From the NCBI RefSeq assembly GCF_020880995.1, contig NZ_JAJISD010000004.1:372001-436000 (forward strand): DNA of 64,000 nt, written 5' to 3'. Origin of the DNA: Reyranella aquatilis. GTDB taxonomy: Bacteria; Pseudomonadota; Alphaproteobacteria; Reyranellales; Reyranellaceae. The notes under the pieces were generated by a model. The model was not told where the DNA came from, ran no database searches, and saw only the letters and a list, made by a program, of their open reading frames with translations. Made by a program: the position numbers and the translations under genes. Shown piece by piece: positions 1 through 9,201 of this stretch. Positions within the stretch are counted from its first letter, which is position 1. Every line of letters starts with the position of its first letter.

Positions 1-1281
1 CAGATGGGCTGCCGCGGCTGGAGCTACGACGACGTGCTGCCCTTCTTCATGAAGTCCGAGCAGTACGTGCAGGGCGGCGACAAGGAGGTGCGCGGCCAGG
101 ACGGCCCCCTCAAGGTCGAGGACTATCGGACCATCCTGCCGCTCACCCACCGCTTCGTCGAAGGCGCGCAGCAGGCGGGCATTCCGTTCAACCCGGACCT
201 CAACGGCAAGACGCGCCAGGGTGTCGGCTACTCGCAGATGACCCGGCGCGGCCGCTGGCGCGGATCGACGGCGCAGACCTATCTCCGCGAGGCGCGCGGC
301 CGTCCCAACCTGCGCGTCGAGACCAACGCGCAGGGCGGCAAGCTGATCTTCGAGGGCAGCCGTTGCGTCGGCGTCACCTTCCAGCGCGGCGGCAGCCTCA
401 CGGAAGTGCGCGCCAATCGCGAGGTCATCGTCTCGGGCGGCGCGATCAACTCGCCGCACATCCTGCAGATCTCCGGCATCGGACCGGCCGCGCACCTGCA
501 GTCGCTCGGCATCCCGGTGGTGCACGACCTCGCCGGAGTCGGCGGCAACCTGATCGACCACTATGTCGTGCGCGTCGTGCATCGCGTGAAGGGGGCCGAG
601 ACGGTCAATGAGATTTCGCGCTTCCCGCGCGTGCTGCCGGAGATCCTGCGCTTCGCCCTGACCGGCCGCGGCGCGCTCACCTTCGGCGTGACGACGGCGC
701 AGGTCTTCTGCGACAGCCGCGAGGGGCTGGCCTCGCCCGATCTGCAGCTTCTGTTCACGCCGGGCAGCACCCATCCGCTGAAGTTCGGCCAGCTCGACGA
801 GGAGCCCGGCATGAGCTGCGTGGTCTGCGTCGTGAAGCCCGACAGCCGCGGCACCATCATGGCGGCGTCCGCCGATCCCTTCGCGCGGCCGCACATCAAG
901 CCCAACTACCTCTCGACGCATACCGACGAGCTGGCGCTGCTGGGCGGCGTCCGGCACGTGCGCCGCATCTTCGCCGCCCCCGCCCTCGCCCAGCACAGCA
1001 CCGGCGAAATCCAGCCCGGGCCCGACGTGAAGACCGACGCCGACCTGCTGGCCTATGCCCGCCGCGCCGGCAATACCCTCTACCACCCGGTGGGTACCTG
1101 CCGGATGGGCGAGGATCCGCGCGCCGTCGTCGATTCGCGCCTGCGTGTGCACGGCCTCCAGGGCCTGCGCGTTATCGACGCCTCGGTGATGCCGACGCTG
1201 ACCACCGGCAACACCAACGCCCCCACGATCATGATCGGCGAGAAGGGCGCGGCGATGATCCGGGAAGACGCGGCCGCATAA
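1..1281 (+). CDS. GMC-family FAD oxidoreductase (choline dehydrogenase-like), 5' end outside window
   Basis: C-terminal roughly 426 residues of a glucose-methanol-choline oxidoreductase. The frame is open from the first base, and the N-terminal GxGxxG FAD-binding segment expected about 100 residues earlier is absent, so the gene starts upstream. The GMC signature [15 protein letters not shown] lies near residue 145. The C-terminal active-site region has HPVGTCRMG (catalytic His) and NTNAPT (partner His/Asn position), followed by the FAD-contacting end. Members oxidise alcohols such as choline, polyethylene glycol or aryl alcohols; the substrate here cannot be told. A GTG-started GyrI-like gene follows 16 bases later and may be co-transcribed. 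Confidence 0.9.
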   Translation, partial: QMGCRGWSYDDVLPFFMKSEQYVQGGDKEVRGQDGPLKVEDYRTILPLTHRFVEGAQQAGIPFNPDLNGKTRQGVGYSQMTRRGRWRGSTAQTYLREARGRPNLRVETNAQGGKLIFEGSRCVGVTFQRGGSLTEVRANREVIVSGGAINSPHILQISGIGPAAHLQSLGIPVVHDLAGVGGNLIDHYVVRVVHRVKGAETVNEISRFPRVLPEILRFALTGRGALTFGVTTAQVFCDSREGLASPDLQLLFTPGSTHPLKFGQLDEEPGMSCVVCVVKPDSRGTIMAASADPFARPHIKPNYLSTHTDELALLGGVRHVRRIFAAPALAQHSTGEIQPGPDVKTDADLLAYARRAGNTLYHPVGTCRMGEDPRAVVDSRLRVHGLQGLRVIDASVMPTLTTGNTNAPTIMIGEKGAAMIREDAAA

Positions 1282-1297
1282 ATCGCCGGACCCTTCG

Positions 1298-1909
1298 GTG
1301 AGCAGGATCGACTTCAGGAAGACGCTGGCGGCGCTCTACACGGCGCCCGCCGGCCGCTTCGCCGAGATCGATGTGCCGGCGCTCGGCTTCGTGAAGGTCG
1401 ACGGCGAGGGCGATCCCAACGTCGCACCAGCCTACAGGCGGGCGATCGAGTGGCTCTATCCGGTGAGCTACGCGATGAAGTTCGCCGCCAAGGCGGCCGG
1501 GAGGGACTATGTCGTGCCTCCGCTGGAAGGCCTCTGGTGGGCCGACGATCCGGCGGACTTCGTGGCCCGGCGCAAGGAGCGCTGGCGCTGGACGATGATG
1601 ATCATGGCGCCCGACTTCATCGAACCGTCGGTCTTCGAGGCAGCGGTCGAGAAGGCGAGGAAGAAGCTCGGCGACGCACCCGCGACCCTGAGGTTCGAGC
1701 CGCTCGCCGAGGGCCGCGCGCTGCAGACGCTGCACGTCGGCCGTTACGACGACGAAGGCCCCACCCTCGCCCATCTGCACGACGAGATCATGCCGGCCCG
1801 GGGCCTCGATTTCGCCGGCCCGCATCACGAGATCTATCTCAGCGATCCGCGCCGCACCGCACCGGAGAAACTCAAGACGATCCTGCGGCAGCCGGTGAAG
1901 CCGATCTGA
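1298..1909 (+). CDS. GyrI-like small-molecule-binding domain protein
   Basis: A 203-residue protein resembling the stand-alone GyrI-like (SHS2-module) small-molecule-binding family found in actinobacteria and alphaproteobacteria. Family-like features are the aromatic-rich stretch [12 protein letters not shown], the [13 protein letters not shown] strand, and the C-terminal [14 protein letters not shown] and [25 protein letters not shown] segments, the last being typical of the family end. The start is GTG, 16 bases after the GMC stop. Proteins of this type bind or hydrolyse small hydrophobic compounds; no specific ligand can be proposed. A copy of the dispersed repeat follows. Confidence 0.75.
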   Translation: MSRIDFRKTLAALYTAPAGRFAEIDVPALGFVKVDGEGDPNVAPAYRRAIEWLYPVSYAMKFAAKAAGRDYVVPPLEGLWWADDPADFVARRKERWRWTMMIMAPDFIEPSVFEAAVEKARKKLGDAPATLRFEPLAEGRALQTLHVGRYDDEGPTLAHLHDEIMPARGLDFAGPHHEIYLSDPRRTAPEKLKTILRQPVKPI

Positions 1910-1954
1910 CGGGTTGCAACATGAGCAAAGGTCCTTCGCCTCGCTCATCAACGG

Positions 1955-2065
1955 CCTCACCCTGAGGAGCGAACGCAGTGAGCGTCTCGAAGGGTGGGCA
2001 CGCGCAACACGTCTGATGCCCATCCTTCGAGACGCGCGCCTGCGGCGCGCTCCTCAGGATGAGGG
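1955..2065. repeat. Dispersed palindromic repeat, family A, copy 1
   Basis: About 111 bp of imperfect inverted repeat. The outer arms are CCTCACCCTGAGGAGC and GCTCCTCAGGATGAGG; the inner arms are GCGTCTCGAAGGGTGGGCA and TGCCCATCCTTCGAGACGCG. Related copies lie at 5852-5963 and 16495-16625. It sits between two convergent genes, which suits a transcript-end hairpin. It carries no coding potential. Confidence 0.85.
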
Positions 2066-2091
2066 GGTGTTGTTGCCCCTCAAACTCGCGA

Positions 2092-3117
2092 TCAGCGGAT
2101 GGGCGGCGCGTATTGCAGGCCGCCCTGGGTCCACAGCGCGTTCTGGCCGCGCGGGATCTTGAGCAGCGAACCCGAGCCGACATTGCGTTCGAAGATCTCG
2201 CCGTAGTTCCCGACCTGCTTGACGATGTTGTAGACCCACTTCTCGTCGACGCCGAGCGCCTTGCCCATGCCCGGCGTGACGCCGAGGATGCGCTTGATGG
2301 CGGGATTGTCGCTCTTCAGCATCTCGTCGACGTTCTTCGAGGTGATGCCGTATTCCTCGGCCTCCAGCATCGCGAACTGGGTCCAGCGCACGATGTCCTC
2401 GAACTGGTTGTCGCCGTGGCGCACGACCGGTCCCAGCGGCTCCTTCGAAATGACCTCGGGCAGCACCATGTAGTCGTCCGGGTTGGGTGCGTTGGCGATG
2501 CGGGTCGCGTAGAGGCGCGCCTGGTCGCCGGAATAGGCGTCGCACCGGCCGCTGAAGAAGGCGCTGCGGCTCTGGTCCGGATCCTCGAACAGGACCGGCT
2601 TGAAGGTCATCTTGTTGCTGCGGAAATAGTCGGCGATGTTGAGTTCCGACGTGCTGCCCGTGAGCACGCAGATCGAGGCGCCGTTCAGTTCCTTGGCGCT
2701 CTTCACGCCGAGCTTCTTCGGCACCATGAAGCCCTGGCCGTCATAGTAGGTGACGCCCACGAAATCGAGACCGAGCGCGGTGTCCCGCGTCAGCGTCCAG
2801 GTCGAGTTGTTCGACAGGAGGTCGACCTCACCGGCCTGCAGCGCGGTGAAGCGCTGCTGGCCGGACAGCGGCACATACTTCACCTTCTCCGAATCGCCGA
2901 ACAGCGCGGCCGAGACGCCGCGGCAGATGTCGACGTTCATGCCGGTCCACTTGCCCTGGTTGTCGACCACCATGAAGCCCGCGATGCCGCCCACCGCGAC
3001 GCCGCAGACGAGCTGCCCGCGGGCCTTCACCGCATCGAGGTCCTTGCCGGCCAGTGCCTCCCCGGCCGGCAGGGCAAGCGCCGCACCGAGCGCCATCGCG
3101 GCGAACATCTTCTTCAT
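2092..3117 (-). CDS. General L-amino-acid ABC transporter substrate-binding protein (AapJ-like)
   Basis: A 341-residue periplasmic binding protein of the AapJ/BztA class. A Sec signal peptide MKKMFAAMALGAALALPAGEALA is followed by the type-2 periplasmic-binding fold, with VKARGQLVCGV, GKWTGMNVDICRGVSAALFGD and FTALQAGEVDLLSNNSTWTLTRD typical of general L-amino-acid transporters. The ATG at 3117 is chosen because it begins the signal peptide and is preceded by an AGAGGA ribosome site; longer readings add non-signal residues. No permease or ATPase gene lies beside it. The only neighbour on the same strand is a Bug-type binding protein 25 bases upstream, so this is an orphan receptor. Confidence 0.9.
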   Translation of the reverse strand: MKKMFAAMALGAALALPAGEALAGKDLDAVKARGQLVCGVAVGGIAGFMVVDNQGKWTGMNVDICRGVSAALFGDSEKVKYVPLSGQQRFTALQAGEVDLLSNNSTWTLTRDTALGLDFVGVTYYDGQGFMVPKKLGVKSAKELNGASICVLTGSTSELNIADYFRSNKMTFKPVLFEDPDQSRSAFFSGRCDAYSGDQARLYATRIANAPNPDDYMVLPEVISKEPLGPVVRHGDNQFEDIVRWTQFAMLEAEEYGITSKNVDEMLKSDNPAIKRILGVTPGMGKALGVDEKWVYNIVKQVGNYGEIFERNVGSGSLLKIPRGQNALWTQGGLQYAPPIR

Positions 3118-3142
3118 GGAACGGTTCCTCTTTCTTTCCAGC

Positions 3143-4120
3143 TCACTCGATCTTGGCACCGACCGTCTTCACGACGTCGGCCCACTTCGCGCGGTCGCGC
3201 TTCACGGTCGCCTGGAACTGCTCGATCGTTTCATAGCGCGGCGTGTTGCCGAGCTCGACCAGCTTCTTCTGGACGTCGGGATCGGCCAGCGCCGACTTGA
3301 TCGCGAGGTTCATCTTGAGGGCGATCGCGGGATCCAGCCCCTTCGGCGCGAAGATGCCGAACCAGGTGTAGCTGTCGAAGCCCGGCAGGCCCGCCTCGTC
3401 GATGGTCGGCACGTCGGGAATGGCCGGCACGCGCTGCTTGGTCGAGACGCCCAGCAGCTTCATCTTGCCCGCCGCCGCCTGCGGCATCGCGATCTGGACC
3501 TGGGCGAAGATGCAGCAGGTGTCGCCGTTCAGCACCGACTGGATGGCGTCGGGCGAGCCCTTGTAGGGCACGTGCACCATGTCGAGCCCGGCCTTGGCGT
3601 TGAACTCGGCGAAGGCGAGGTGCGTGCCGGCGCCGTTGCCGGTCGAGGCGTAATTGTACTTGCCGGGCGCCGCCTTCACCTTGGCGATGAAGTCCTTCAC
3701 GTCCTTGGCGTCGATCGCCTTGGGATTGATCGCCAGCACGTTCGACACGTCGACGAGGGTCGAGATCGGCGTGAAGTCCTTCTCGGGATCGAACGGCAGC
3801 TTGCTGTAGAGCGCGGCATTGATGCCGTGCGTGCCGGCCGTCCCCAAGAGGAAGGTGTATCCGTCGGGCTTGGCGTTGGCGACGAACTCGGACGCCACGT
3901 TGCCGCCGGCGCCGGCCTTATAGTCGATCACGATGCGCTGGCCGAGCGCCTTGTCGAGCAGCGGCTGCAGGATGCGCGCGACGACGTCGGTGCCGGAGCC
4001 CGGCGGGAACCCCATGACGATGTTGATGGGCCGGGTGGGCCAGTCCTGTGCCGCCGCGGGAAAGACGGCGCAAGCCGCAGAGAGAAAAAGCGCCGTGGCG
4101 CCAAGCAGAAATCTGCGCAC
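3143..4120 (-). CDS. Tripartite tricarboxylate transporter (Bug family) substrate-binding protein
   Basis: A 325-residue Bug/TctC periplasmic receptor. It has a signal sequence (VRRFLLGATALFLSAACAVFPAAA), the N-terminal WPTRPINIVMGFPPGSGTD loop that grips the ligand carboxylate, AGAGGN, KPDGYTFLLG, and YKGSPDAIQSVLNGD near the middle. The GTG at 4120 is preferred to an ATG 33 bases upstream because AAGGAGA lies about 6 bases before it and the shorter form begins at the signal peptide. TctA/TctB membrane partners are absent, as is common for Bug proteins. It is divergent from the acyl-CoA dehydrogenase gene across 53 bases. Confidence 0.88.
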   Translation of the reverse strand: MRRFLLGATALFLSAACAVFPAAAQDWPTRPINIVMGFPPGSGTDVVARILQPLLDKALGQRIVIDYKAGAGGNVASEFVANAKPDGYTFLLGTAGTHGINAALYSKLPFDPEKDFTPISTLVDVSNVLAINPKAIDAKDVKDFIAKVKAAPGKYNYASTGNGAGTHLAFAEFNAKAGLDMVHVPYKGSPDAIQSVLNGDTCCIFAQVQIAMPQAAAGKMKLLGVSTKQRVPAIPDVPTIDEAGLPGFDSYTWFGIFAPKGLDPAIALKMNLAIKSALADPDVQKKLVELGNTPRYETIEQFQATVKRDRAKWADVVKTVGAKIE

Positions 4121-4173
4121 TGTGATCTCCTTCGAGTCCGATACTATGCTCATGCAAGAAACGGGGAAAATCC

Positions 4174-5337
4174 ATGGGTTACATGACCGACGAGCGCCGC
4201 ATGATCCAGGAGACGGCGCGCGCCTTCGTCATGAAGGAAGTGCTGCCGGTCGCGAACAGGCTCGATCCGGAGAAGGGCGACATCCCGCCGGAGCTGATCC
4301 GGAAGCTGGCGGACATGGGCTATTTCGGCATCGTGATCCCCGAAGAGTATGGCGGCATGGGCCTCGGCGTCTTCGAATACTGCCTGATCACCGAGGAACT
4401 GGCGCGCGGCTGGATGAGCGTGGCCTCGATCATCGCCCGTGGCAACGGCCTCAGCGCCGGCCGCGGCATGACAGAGGCCCAGCGCGCCGTCTTCCTGCCC
4501 CGCGCCGCCCGCGGTGAGTTCCTGGGCGCCGCCGCCATGTCCGAGCCCAATGTCGGCTCCGACCTCGGCAGCATCTCCTGCCGCGCCCGGCGGGACGGCG
4601 ACGACTGGGTGATCACCGGCAACAAATACTGGTGCACCTTCGCCGACGGCGCCGACTACATCATGCTGGTCGCCCGCACCTCCGACGCGCCCGATCCCAA
4701 GCGCAAGCATGTCGGCCTCTCCTCCTTCCTGATCGAGAAGCCGCGCGGCACGTTGCCGCCGGGCGTCAAGGGATCGCCCATTCCCAAGATCGGCTATTTC
4801 GGCTGGAAGACGTGGGAGCTGGCCTTCGACGAGTGCCGGCTGCCGGGCTCGGCGTTGATCGGCGAGGAAGGCCGCGCCTTCTATTACATCTCGGCCGGCC
4901 TGGAACGCGCCCGCGCCCATACCGCGGCCCGCGCCATCGGCCTCGCGCGCGGGGCGCTCGAAGACGCCACCGCCTACGCGCAGGAGCGCCGCCAGTTCGG
5001 CCAGGCGATCGGCGACTTCCAGAACACGCGCTTTCGCCTCGCGCGCATGGCCACCGAGATCGAGGCCTCGCGCCAGCTGATGTACTTCGTGTGCGACGAG
5101 ATCGACCAGAAGCGGCGCTGCGACAAGGAAGCCGCAATGGTGAAGTTCCACGCCTCCGAGATGGCCGAGCGCGTCACCTCCGAGGCGTTGCAGGTGTTCG
5201 GCGGCGCCGGCTACACGACGCTGCACGCCGTCGAGCGCTACTGGCGCGATGCGCGCCTCACCAAGATCTTCGAGGGAACCTCCGAGATCCAGCAGCGCAT
5301 CATTTCCGACCACCTGCTCGGCAAGCAGAAGGCATGA
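4174..5337 (+). CDS. Acyl-CoA dehydrogenase
   Basis: A 387-residue FAD enzyme that introduces an alpha-beta double bond into an acyl-CoA and passes electrons to ETF. Signatures visible: the FAD/substrate segment AAMSEPNVGSDLGSISCRA, GNKYWCTFADGADY, the C-terminal QFGQAIGDFQNTRFRLARM, EALQVFGGAGYTT and IFEGTSEIQQRIISDHLLG. The length is typical. The catalytic Glu position falls in the RYWRDARLTKIFEGTSEIQ region, as in short/branched-chain enzymes. It overlaps the next gene (DUF3237) by four bases (ATGA), so the two are translationally coupled and may act on the same acyl compound. Confidence 0.93.
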   Translation: MGYMTDERRMIQETARAFVMKEVLPVANRLDPEKGDIPPELIRKLADMGYFGIVIPEEYGGMGLGVFEYCLITEELARGWMSVASIIARGNGLSAGRGMTEAQRAVFLPRAARGEFLGAAAMSEPNVGSDLGSISCRARRDGDDWVITGNKYWCTFADGADYIMLVARTSDAPDPKRKHVGLSSFLIEKPRGTLPPGVKGSPIPKIGYFGWKTWELAFDECRLPGSALIGEEGRAFYYISAGLERARAHTAARAIGLARGALEDATAYAQERRQFGQAIGDFQNTRFRLARMATEIEASRQLMYFVCDEIDQKRRCDKEAAMVKFHASEMAERVTSEALQVFGGAGYTTLHAVERYWRDARLTKIFEGTSEIQQRIISDHLLGKQKA

Positions 5338-5822
5338 GCCAGATGGACATCGACACTTTCATCCAGACCGCGCCATCGCTGCGCTTCGCCTTTTCCATCA
5401 AGGCGAAGGTGGGGCCCATCCAGGATCTCGGCCAGACGGCCCGCGGCCATCGCCGCATCATCGACATCCTGGGCGGCGAGGTGCGCGGCCCGCGGCTGGA
5501 GGGCGAGATCCTGCCGGGCGGGGCCGACTGGCAGATCGTGCGGCCCGACGGCACGATCGAGGTGGTGGCGCGCTACACGATCCGCAGCGCCGCCGGCGCG
5601 ATGATCTACGTCCAGAACGACGGCCTGCGCGTCGCCAGCCCGGAGATCCTGGAACGCATGTCCAAGGGCGAGCTGGTGCCGCCGGGCAGCTACCACTTCC
5701 GCACCGCCCCGCGCTTCGAGACGTCGGAGCCCACGCTCAAGTGGCTGGAACGCGCGACCTTCGTTGGGGTCGCAACGCGGGCGCCCGACAGGGTTGCGAT
5801 CGGCTTCCACGAGGTGCTCTAG
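5334..5822 (+). CDS. DUF3237 domain protein
   Basis: A 162-residue single-domain DUF3237 protein (lipocalin-like beta barrel by family description). Family features are GHRRIIDILGGEVRGPRLEGEILPGGADW near the N-terminus, ARYTIRSAAGAMIYVQNDG in the middle and YHFRTAPRFETSEPTLKWLER near the end. The ATG at 5334 overlaps the acyl-CoA dehydrogenase stop as ATGA; a second ATG lies nine bases in. The molecular function of DUF3237 is not established; it often accompanies CoA and aromatic catabolism genes, as here. A family A repeat follows directly. Confidence 0.85.
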   Translation: MSQMDIDTFIQTAPSLRFAFSIKAKVGPIQDLGQTARGHRRIIDILGGEVRGPRLEGEILPGGADWQIVRPDGTIEVVARYTIRSAAGAMIYVQNDGLRVASPEILERMSKGELVPPGSYHFRTAPRFETSEPTLKWLERATFVGVATRAPDRVAIGFHEVL

Positions 5823-5851
5823 AGCCGTTCCACGTCACATTGACCCACTTA

Positions 5852-5963
5852 CCTCATCCTGAGCAGCGCTGCGGAGCAGCGCGTCTCGAAGGATGGGCAA
5901 CAGGCAAGGTGCGCGTGCCCACCCTTCGAGACGCATCGCCGCGCGATGCTCCTCAGGGTGAGG
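5852..5963. repeat. Dispersed palindromic repeat, family A, copy 2
   Basis: 112 bp imperfect inverted repeat with outer arms CCTCATCCTGAGCAGC and GCTCCTCAGGGTGAGG and inner arms GCGTCTCGAAGGATGGGCA and TGCCCACCCTTCGAGACGC. It fills most of the 187 bp convergent gap between the DUF3237 and SGNH genes. Confidence 0.85.
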
Positions 5964-6009
5964 TCGTTGTTTGAATGTTCGGCTTGATTCAATCTCGCCC
6001 AGAAGTGCT

Positions 6010-7302
6010 CTAGGGACGCGCCGGCCGCTCCCTCTTGCGGCAGACCTCGGCGACACGCGGCGCGATCAGGGAGGCGAACCGGGCGGCGCCCTTGGCGGAG
6101 AAATGTTCGCCGTCGGCGAAGTCGTCGGGGCTGAACTGCTTCCCGTCGAGCGCGATGTAGGTATCCCCCAGGGTCGCAGCCTCATGCTGCAGGAGAGAGT
6201 TCAGACGCGACAGCAGCGCCTGCAGATCGCCCGCCCGCAGATGGGGACCCCACATGTCCCGGCGGCCGCTGGATCCGACCAGCGAGGCGAAGTCGAAGAT
6301 CTCGCCGATCCAGAGGGTGGCGATGCCGCGTTCGCGGTTGATCGAGGAGATCGAGCGTACGTTGCGCAGGAAGATCGCTTCCAGTGCGCGATCCGGCTCG
6401 ACGCTCGCCCGCCCCTCGGGCGCCGGCGGTGCGCGCGCCGTGTCAAAGGCGAACGCCGCAAGCCGGCCGAGAAGGCGCACCAGCGGCGAGACCTGCGGCA
6501 GCAGGCGCTCGACCCGGCGGACTTCCAGCGCATCGACCAGTCGCGGCGTCTGGTAGGTCGCAAAGCCGGGATCTAGGTCGCGAATGTGCGAACTCGCGAT
6601 GTCGGTTCCTCCGACATAATAGACGGCGCAATCGGGCAGGATGCCGTAGGCCTGCTGGTAGAAGGCCGTGCGAATGACGATCTGGACGGTGCTGTTGGCG
6701 GTGACGCCATGGTTCAGCACCGCGAAGCGGTCGCGGCCGAGAAGTCCTTCCAGGCGCTCCGCCCACGTCTCGCCGTCGTCGACGGCAAGATCCTCGGTCG
6801 TCGACCCGCCGAACACCGCGACGACCGTCCTGTCGCGCAGTTCCGCGGCCGAACGCTCCCGCCCGCGCAATCCTTGCGAATCGACACGATGAATCCCGCG
6901 CGACCCCTTCACGGTCGGCAGGTTCGTCGCCTGCAGGAGCGGATGCCAGACCCGTTCCACTTCGCGCGGCGCGTTTGCCGGCATCAGGTCGCTGTCGGCC
7001 AGGTCGTGTCGCGTCATCGCGACCGAGCCGAAGCCGAGACCAATCTCGATCGCGGCCAGCGACAACACGACCATGGTGACGCGCGGCCAGCGTGCGCAGA
7101 CGATGCCGAGAACCAACAGCGAGGCGAGATAGGCGAAGTACCAGCTGCGTCTCAGGCCCGGCATCAGTTCTGCGGCGAGCCCGTAGCGCCAGGTAGCCGC
7201 GAGGGCCGCAATCCCCAACACCAGCGCCACGAGCACGGCGATCGTCCGCTCGAAGCGATAGGGTCTCGTCAGTCCAACGTGGGATGCCAGCCGGCGGAGC
7301 AT
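6010..7302 (-). CDS. SGNH/GDSL-type hydrolase with N-terminal membrane segments
   Basis: A 430-residue protein. Two to three hydrophobic helices (about residues 20-95) anchor it in the inner membrane. The remainder resembles an SGNH hydrolase: block I is VVAVFGGSTTED near residue 165 with the nucleophile Ser, block II Gly may be in LNHGVTANS, and block V is DGEHFSAKGAARFA near the C-terminus supplying the Asp/His pair. Such proteins remove or transfer acyl groups on cell-surface glycans. It is the last gene of a minus-strand run (TauE, aldolase, ABC transporter, this gene), 54 bases after the ABC gene. The substrate is unknown. Confidence 0.7.
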   Translation of the reverse strand: MLRRLASHVGLTRPYRFERTIAVLVALVLGIAALAATWRYGLAAELMPGLRRSWYFAYLASLLVLGIVCARWPRVTMVVLSLAAIEIGLGFGSVAMTRHDLADSDLMPANAPREVERVWHPLLQATNLPTVKGSRGIHRVDSQGLRGRERSAAELRDRTVVAVFGGSTTEDLAVDDGETWAERLEGLLGRDRFAVLNHGVTANSTVQIVIRTAFYQQAYGILPDCAVYYVGGTDIASSHIRDLDPGFATYQTPRLVDALEVRRVERLLPQVSPLVRLLGRLAAFAFDTARAPPAPEGRASVEPDRALEAIFLRNVRSISSINRERGIATLWIGEIFDFASLVGSSGRRDMWGPHLRAGDLQALLSRLNSLLQHEAATLGDTYIALDGKQFSPDDFADGEHFSAKGAARFASLIAPRVAEVCRKRERPARP

Positions 7303-7356
7303 GCTTCGGCGGAGATATCACGCCGTCCCCGGACCGACAAAAGACGGCGGGTGCGT

Positions 7357-9201
7357 TCAGCGACCCAGCAGGTTGGCGCGGACATGCGCCCAGAAACCGG
7401 GGTCCCGCGGCGTCGAACGGCTGGCCGCCGCCATCTTGCGGTAGAGATCGCCGAGCGACCGCTTGCTGGCGTCGGCCCGCAACGTCGTTCCATCGGCGCC
7501 GGGCTCCAGCGTGAGCTCGCGCGTATGGAAGACTTCCAGCCCGGGGCGGTGGCCGATGCTGACGACCGATGTTTCGGGCAGCTCCTCGATCAGGAGCTTC
7601 ATCACGTTCTCCTGACCGGCTTCGTCAAGCGCCGAGGTCGCCTCGTCCATGAAGATCCAGTCGGGCTTGTGGATCAGCACCCGGGCAAAGGCGACGCGCT
7701 GCTGCTCGCCACCGGAGAGGATGTGGTCCCACCGCTCGGTCTCATCCAGTCGGTCGCGGAGATGGTCGAGGCCCACCTTGTGCAGCACGTCTTTCAGGGC
7801 ATCATCGGTGATGCCTTCCGGCGCCATCGGGTAGTGCATCACCTCGCGCAGCGTTCCCAGCGGGAAGTAGGGCTTCTGCGGCATGAACGTGATGTTGCCG
7901 GTCGGAAGGTGGATGGCGCCGCGGCCCCAGGGCCAGACCCCGGCGACGGCGCGCATGATCGTGCTCTTGCCGCTGCCGGACTTGCCGCGGATCAGCACCC
8001 GCTCGGCCCGCTGGATCTCGACCTCCGCTTCGGCGACGAGCATCTCGCCGCTGGGCCGCGCCACCCCCAATTCGCGCATGACGAGCCGGTCCGAATCAGC
8101 CGGCGGGTGGACGACGATCCGCTCCACGTCGGCCACCTCGCTGCTTTCCTCTAGGTCGGTGAGCGCCACGTGCAGGTGCACGACGCGATCGGTCGAGGCC
8201 CGCCACTCGGCGAACTTCGGGAAGTTGTCGATCAGCCAGGAGAGCGCCCATTGCACGCTGGAGAAGGCCTGTGCCGTCTGCATCAGGCCGCCCAGTGCGA
8301 TCTCGCCGCCGAGATAGCGCGGCAGCGCGACGATCAGCGGCACGATGGGCGCGAGATAGGCCAGCGAGCTGGTGAGCAGGGACAGGTTGCCCTGGCCGCG
8401 GGTCTGGACGTTCCAGGCGGTGCGCAGGTCGAAGAGCGAGCCGCGCAGCCGTTCGCGCTCGTCGTCCTCGCCGCGCATCAGGGCGATGCCTTCGGCGTGC
8501 TCGCGCGCGCGCGTCAGGCCGGACCGGAAGTCGGCCTCCCGGCTCTGGCGGATATTGCCGGCGTGGATGAGGCCACGGCCGAGGAAATAGGTGAGCAGAG
8601 AGCCGACCAGCGCATAGGCGACCGCGGCCCAGACCATGTAGCCCGGCAGGTCGAACTCGAAGCCGAACAGCCTGATCGGCATCGTGCCCGACAGGATCCA
8701 CAGCACGCTGAGGAAGGTGAAGAGCTGCAGCACGCACTGCAGGATGCTCTGGGCGAACTCGACCGCGTATTCGGTCGAGATGCGGATGTCCTCGGCGATG
8801 CGGCCGTCGGGATTGTCGACCTCGTCGGCCAGCATGCCGAGCTGGTACTGGCGACCCGCGTTCAGCCAGCGCTGGACCGTGACGTGCGACAGCCAGGACC
8901 GCCAGTTGATCTGCAGCCGCCGCTTGATGTGGAGCTGGATCGCCACCGCCACGCCGGCCGACACGACGATGGCCGCCAGGATCCAGAGCAGCTCCATGAG
9001 CTGCCCGACGTCACGCTTGTCGAGCGCGTTGAAGAAGTCGCGGTTCCAGATGTTCAGCCATAGCGCGATGCCGACATTGGCCGCACCGAGCACCACCAGA
9101 CCGCCGGTCAGGGACCAGGCGACGGCACGATACCCCGGCGCCGTCCAGTAACCACTGGCAACGGCGGCGAAAGCGCGTATCGAGCTGTGCGGTGTATCCA
9201 A
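7357..9201 (-). CDS. ABC transporter, fused permease and ATPase (ABCD/YddA type)
   Basis: A 614-residue half-transporter with an N-terminal membrane domain of the SbmA/BacA-like and peroxisomal ABCD class, recognised from GYRAVAWSLTGGLVVLGAANVGIALWLN, NIWNRDFFNALDKRD, NPDGRIAEDIR and FRSGLTRAREHAEGIALMRGED. The C-terminal ATPase has Walker A GKSGSGKST, Q-loop FMPQKPYFPLGTLREVM, signature LSGGEQQR and Walker B IFMDEATSALDE. Relatives export or import peptides, fatty acyl-CoAs or cobalamin. The start codon is TTG, immediately after the aldolase stop, which implies coupling with that gene. Confidence 0.9.
   Translation of the reverse strand: MDTPHSSIRAFAAVASGYWTAPGYRAVAWSLTGGLVVLGAANVGIALWLNIWNRDFFNALDKRDVGQLMELLWILAAIVVSAGVAVAIQLHIKRRLQINWRSWLSHVTVQRWLNAGRQYQLGMLADEVDNPDGRIAEDIRISTEYAVEFAQSILQCVLQLFTFLSVLWILSGTMPIRLFGFEFDLPGYMVWAAVAYALVGSLLTYFLGRGLIHAGNIRQSREADFRSGLTRAREHAEGIALMRGEDDERERLRGSLFDLRTAWNVQTRGQGNLSLLTSSLAYLAPIVPLIVALPRYLGGEIALGGLMQTAQAFSSVQWALSWLIDNFPKFAEWRASTDRVVHLHVALTDLEESSEVADVERIVVHPPADSDRLVMRELGVARPSGEMLVAEAEVEIQRAERVLIRGKSGSGKSTIMRAVAGVWPWGRGAIHLPTGNITFMPQKPYFPLGTLREVMHYPMAPEGITDDALKDVLHKVGLDHLRDRLDETERWDHILSGGEQQRVAFARVLIHKPDWIFMDEATSALDEAGQENVMKLLIEELPETSVVSIGHRPGLEVFHTRELTLEPGADGTTLRADASKRSLGDLYRKMAAASRSTPRDPGFWAHVRANLLGR

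Noticed and set aside
4632-5333. In-frame upstream extension of the DUF3237 gene inside the acyl-CoA dehydrogenase gene
   Set aside because: The extension is an arginine-rich out-of-frame reading of the dehydrogenase; the ATGA overlap start at 5334 matches the domain start.
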